A stretch of 35,830 nt of DNA, from the NCBI GenBank assembly GCA_023485685.1, contig JAMCZK010000023.1, positions 7,249 through 43,078 on the forward strand, written 5' to 3'. Under the pieces are notes generated by a model. The model made no database searches. It saw nothing but the letters and a program-made list of their open reading frames with translations, and had not been told where the DNA came from. The DNA is from Chloroflexota bacterium (GTDB lineage: Bacteria > Chloroflexota > Anaerolineae > Anaerolineales > UBA11579). The translations under genes were made by a program, and so were the position numbers. This document shows positions 33,466-35,830 of this stretch, piece after piece. Position 1 is the first letter of the stretch. Every line of letters begins with the position of its first letter.

Positions 33466-34836
33466 ATGCCCAAATACATCCCCGAGCCTTTCCGCATCAA
33501 GATGGTTGAACCTATTCGCCTGATCGAAAAATCTGCCCGACTGGCCGCGCTACAGCGTGCCGGATACAACGTTTTCGGCTTGCGCTCAGACGAAGTTTAC
33601 ATCGACCTGATGACGGACTCCGGTACCGGGGCAATGAGCCAGGAACAATGGTCCGCCCTGATGTTGGGGGACGAATCCTATGCAGGAGCGCGTTCATTTT
33701 TTCGCCTTAAGGAGGTCATCGATCAAATCTTTGGCTTTAAACATTTCGTGCCTGTCCATCAGGGCCGCGCTGCCGAGAATATTCTCTGCGCGGTGCTGTT
33801 GAAGCCGGGACAGAAAGTGCCTTCAAACATGCACTTCGATACCACCGAAGGAAACATACGCGCCCGCGGTGGGCAGCCTGTGAACCTTGTGAACAAGGCT
33901 GCTTATGATCCGCAGGCTATCCTGGATTTCAAAGGCGACATGGATGTGGAAGCCCTGGAGAAATGGATCGAAGAAACCGGCGTCGAAAACATACCCTTCG
34001 GAATGATGACGATCACCAATAACGCCGGCGGCGGGCAACCCGTTTCCATGGCAAACATCAGGGCTGTCTCAAAGGTGTATCGCCAGCATGGCATCCCCTT
34101 CTTCATCGATGCTTGTCGTTATGCGGAGAATTCCTACTTCATCAAGCTGCGTGAGAAGAGTTACGAGAATAAATCCCCGCTGGAGATCGCCCAAGAGATA
34201 TTTTCGCTGGCCGATGGCTGCACGATGAGCGCCAAGAAGGACGGCTTGGTGAATATGGGCGGCTTTCTGGCGATGAACGACGATGATTTGTTCGTCCGTG
34301 TCAAAGCCGAACTGATTTTGCGCGAAGGGTTTCCTACCTACGGCGGACTCTCTGGCCGCGACTTGGATGCACTGGCCGTTGGGCTCAAAGAAGCCCTAAA
34401 CGTAGAATACCTCGCCTATCGCCTGTCGCAGGCCGAATATCTGGCTGGCCGCCTGCGCGATGTTGGCGTTCCCATCATCGAGCCGCCGGGCGCACACGCC
34501 ATCTACATCGATGCCGCCGGCATGCTGCCCCATCTCAACCGCGAGCAACTTCCGGGCCAAGCCCTCTCCATCGCACTGTATCTCGAAGGAGGTATTCGCG
34601 GAGTCGAACTCGGCACCGTGGCCTTTGGGAACCAAGTGAACGGCCATTGGGAGTATCCATCACTCGAGTTGGTTCGGCTGGCTTTGCCGCGGCGCGTCTA
34701 CACACAGAGCCATCTGGATTACGTAGCCGAGGTACTGGGAGAAATTAAAGCGCAAGCCACGAGCATTAAGGGAATGCGCATGACCTACGCGCCAGAATTA
34801 TTACGGCATTTCACAGCTCAATTCGAAATCGCATAG
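33466..34836 (+). CDS. tnaA: Tryptophanase (tryptophan indole-lyase)
   Basis: PLP-dependent beta-eliminating lyase of 456 residues; tryptophanase converts Trp to indole, pyruvate and ammonia. The ATG at 33466 has AAGGAG 7 nt upstream; an in-frame TTG at 33439 is less likely. The PLP Lys is in CTMSAKKDG (Lys258), with NNAGGGQPVSMAN at 185-197 and FFIDACRYAEN upstream. Three positions that separate tryptophanase from tyrosine phenol-lyase favour the former: Asp125 (HFDTTEG; Thr in the phenol-lyase), Leu382 (GVELG; Arg in the phenol-lyase) and His448 (LLRHFTA; Phe in the phenol-lyase). The overall length is closer to phenol-lyase. No TnaC-like leader peptide or tryptophan permease is nearby. Confidence 0.88.
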   Translation: MPKYIPEPFRIKMVEPIRLIEKSARLAALQRAGYNVFGLRSDEVYIDLMTDSGTGAMSQEQWSALMLGDESYAGARSFFRLKEVIDQIFGFKHFVPVHQGRAAENILCAVLLKPGQKVPSNMHFDTTEGNIRARGGQPVNLVNKAAYDPQAILDFKGDMDVEALEKWIEETGVENIPFGMMTITNNAGGGQPVSMANIRAVSKVYRQHGIPFFIDACRYAENSYFIKLREKSYENKSPLEIAQEIFSLADGCTMSAKKDGLVNMGGFLAMNDDDLFVRVKAELILREGFPTYGGLSGRDLDALAVGLKEALNVEYLAYRLSQAEYLAGRLRDVGVPIIEPPGAHAIYIDAAGMLPHLNREQLPGQALSIALYLEGGIRGVELGTVAFGNQVNGHWEYPSLELVRLALPRRVYTQSHLDYVAEVLGEIKAQATSIKGMRMTYAPELLRHFTAQFEIA

Positions 34837-34851
34837 TCAAACTGGTAACAA

Positions 34852-35745
34852 ATGGAAATTAACCAATCGATTTGGCTAACCAAAGTTATCGACTTTCGAA
34901 AAACCCGGGAAGGAAACCTGCGCCGCGAGTATGGCTGGCTCTCGCTGGCCGGGCTGTTTTGGCTGCGGGAGGGCGACAACACCTTCGGCAGTGCCGCAGA
35001 CAACCCGATCCGTTTGCCGGAGCGGGCGCCAGCGCAAGCTGGCGTTTTCACACTTCACCATGGACACGTGACGATAACCAAGGCTCCCGATGTTTCTATT
35101 CGGCTTAACAAAGACGAACTGGGCAACGTCAGCGCTGCCCTCAAAGTGGACACCAGCGGAGACCCGGACTACCTGTTCCTCGACGATCCCTCGTCGCCCC
35201 ATTCGCTCCGCTCAGGGCAAGCTCCAAGCGGCTTGCTCGGGACAAGCCTGCGCATGATGGTGATTGAGCGGGCGGGCAAGCTTGCAATCCGCGTCTGGGA
35301 CCCGCAAAGCCCGGTGCGCGGCGACTTCGCTGGCTGCATCTGGTACGAACCGGATGCTCGATTCCGCGTAAACGCCAAAATCGAGACCTACCCCCAACCG
35401 CGCCAGTTCATGATCGATGACATCGTAGGCATCCAGCGGCCGGTCACCATGCACGCCGCTTTGGCCTTCGAACTCAATGGCAGGGAATATCGCTTGGATG
35501 CCGAACGTCAAGACGACAACTCATACGACATCATCTTCAAAGACACCACTGCAGGTAAGTCCACATATGCCGCCGGGCGCTACCTGACCACGGAGGTTGC
35601 AGAAGGCGACCAGGTGATTGTCGATTTCAATTACGCCTACAACCCGCCCTGCGCCTTCACCGCCTTCGCCACCTGCCCGCTGCCGCTGCCGCAAAACATT
35701 TTGCCGGTGGCGATCGAGGCGGGGGAAAAATTTGATCAGCGCTAG
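34852..35745 (+). CDS. DUF1684 domain protein with an in-frame repeat insertion
   Basis: A 297-residue cytoplasmic protein of the DUF1684 family, recognised from the start (DFRKTREGNLRREYGWLSLAGLFWLREGDNTFGS) and the C-terminal FNYAYNPPCAFTAFATCPLPLPQN. The family has no established biochemical role that I know of. The start is 15 nt after the tryptophanase stop, with only a weak ribosome site. Between DYLFLDDP and RMMVIERAGKLAIRVWDP there is an extra stretch (about residues 115-131, SPHSLRSGQAPSGLLG), encoded by a palindromic intergenic-type repeat. The rest of the frame is intact, so the insertion seems tolerated. Confidence 0.85.
   Translation: MEINQSIWLTKVIDFRKTREGNLRREYGWLSLAGLFWLREGDNTFGSAADNPIRLPERAPAQAGVFTLHHGHVTITKAPDVSIRLNKDELGNVSAALKVDTSGDPDYLFLDDPSSPHSLRSGQAPSGLLGTSLRMMVIERAGKLAIRVWDPQSPVRGDFAGCIWYEPDARFRVNAKIETYPQPRQFMIDDIVGIQRPVTMHAALAFELNGREYRLDAERQDDNSYDIIFKDTTAGKSTYAAGRYLTTEVAEGDQVIVDFNYAYNPPCAFTAFATCPLPLPQNILPVAIEAGEKFDQR
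35193..35247. repeat. REP-like palindromic element inside the DUF1684 gene
   Basis: ATTCGCTCCGCTCAGGGCAAGC followed closely by GCTTGCTCGGGACAAGC includes perfect 6-nt arms (35217-35222 and 35231-35236) and an approximate longer palindrome. In the reverse strand it gives the ACPERSEW-type peptide that marks a widespread class of dispersed repeats. Only one copy lies in this window. It keeps the reading frame open. Confidence 0.55.
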
Positions 35746-35774
35746 GCGTCTCTAAGGCAGCAAGCTGCTAACAG

Positions 35775-35830
35775 TTACTCCACGGTCACGCTCTTCGCCA
35801 AATTACGCGGCTGGTCCACGTCGAGGCCGC
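35775..35830 (-). CDS. glmS: 3' end of glutamine--fructose-6-phosphate aminotransferase gene
   Basis: The minus strand from the right edge reads GLDVDQPRNLAKSVTVE followed by TAA at 35775-35777. This is the highly conserved C-terminus of GlmS, which makes glucosamine-6-phosphate for UDP-GlcNAc and so for peptidoglycan. Only the last 18 or so codons are present. It is convergent with the DUF1684 gene, 29 nt apart. Confidence 0.93.
   Translation of the reverse strand, partial: GLDVDQPRNLAKSVTVE

Overview
The window is about 57% GC by eye, tightly packed, and looks like a chromosomal segment from a member of the Chloroflexota, probably an uncultured Anaerolineae. That placement is an inference. 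It rests on the style of the division and cell-wall (dcw) operon, a lipoprotein with an NBR1-type Ig-like domain, the recA-recX-rny order, and intergenic palindromes of the kind common in that phylum. No tRNA, rRNA, CRISPR array, transposase or phage gene was found.

Left edge (1-2890): the start of an unrecognised membrane gene runs off the minus strand. It diverges from an OFA-type MFS transporter, followed by a dienelactone-hydrolase-like enzyme and a perfect hairpin terminator. A repeat-rich spacer then reaches the 3' end of ftsZ.

Centre (2891-20303, minus strand): a nearly complete dcw operon. In transcription order it is mraZ, rsmH, ftsL-like, ftsI, murF, mraY, murD, ftsW, murG, a CvpA-like gene, murC, a small uncharacterised ORF, murB, ddl, ftsQ, ftsA, ftsZ. 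Most junctions overlap by 1-4 nt or are separated by a few nt. A sigma-70-like promoter and three GTGG(G/C) boxes at exact 10-bp period (an MraZ operator) precede mraZ. murE is absent. murB is frameshifted by a 23-nt insertion; with its flank this forms a 29-nt perfect inverted copy of a piece of murC 1.4 kb away. The ftsZ tail has a second in-frame copy downstream that differs only at synonymous positions.

Right of the operon (20466-28496, minus strand): a lipoprotein with its own promoter and terminator; an apparent operon of a low-molecular-weight phosphatase, a fructosamine-kinase-like kinase, a GNAT acyltransferase, a NodB-type deacetylase and an HEXXH metalloprotease; and a MaeB-type malic enzyme.

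Right end (28656-35830): recA, a structured spacer ending in a terminator, recX and rny (RNase Y) on the plus strand; a minus-strand metallo-beta-lactamase-fold hydrolase; a plus-strand run of cupin, tryptophanase and DUF1684 protein; and the last codons of glmS entering from the right on the minus strand.

I found no wholly new multi-gene system. The most notable signals are the templated-looking insertion in murB, the duplicated ftsZ tail, the coupled small ORF between murC and murB, the structured recA-recX spacer, and a palindromic repeat exapted in frame into the DUF1684 gene.
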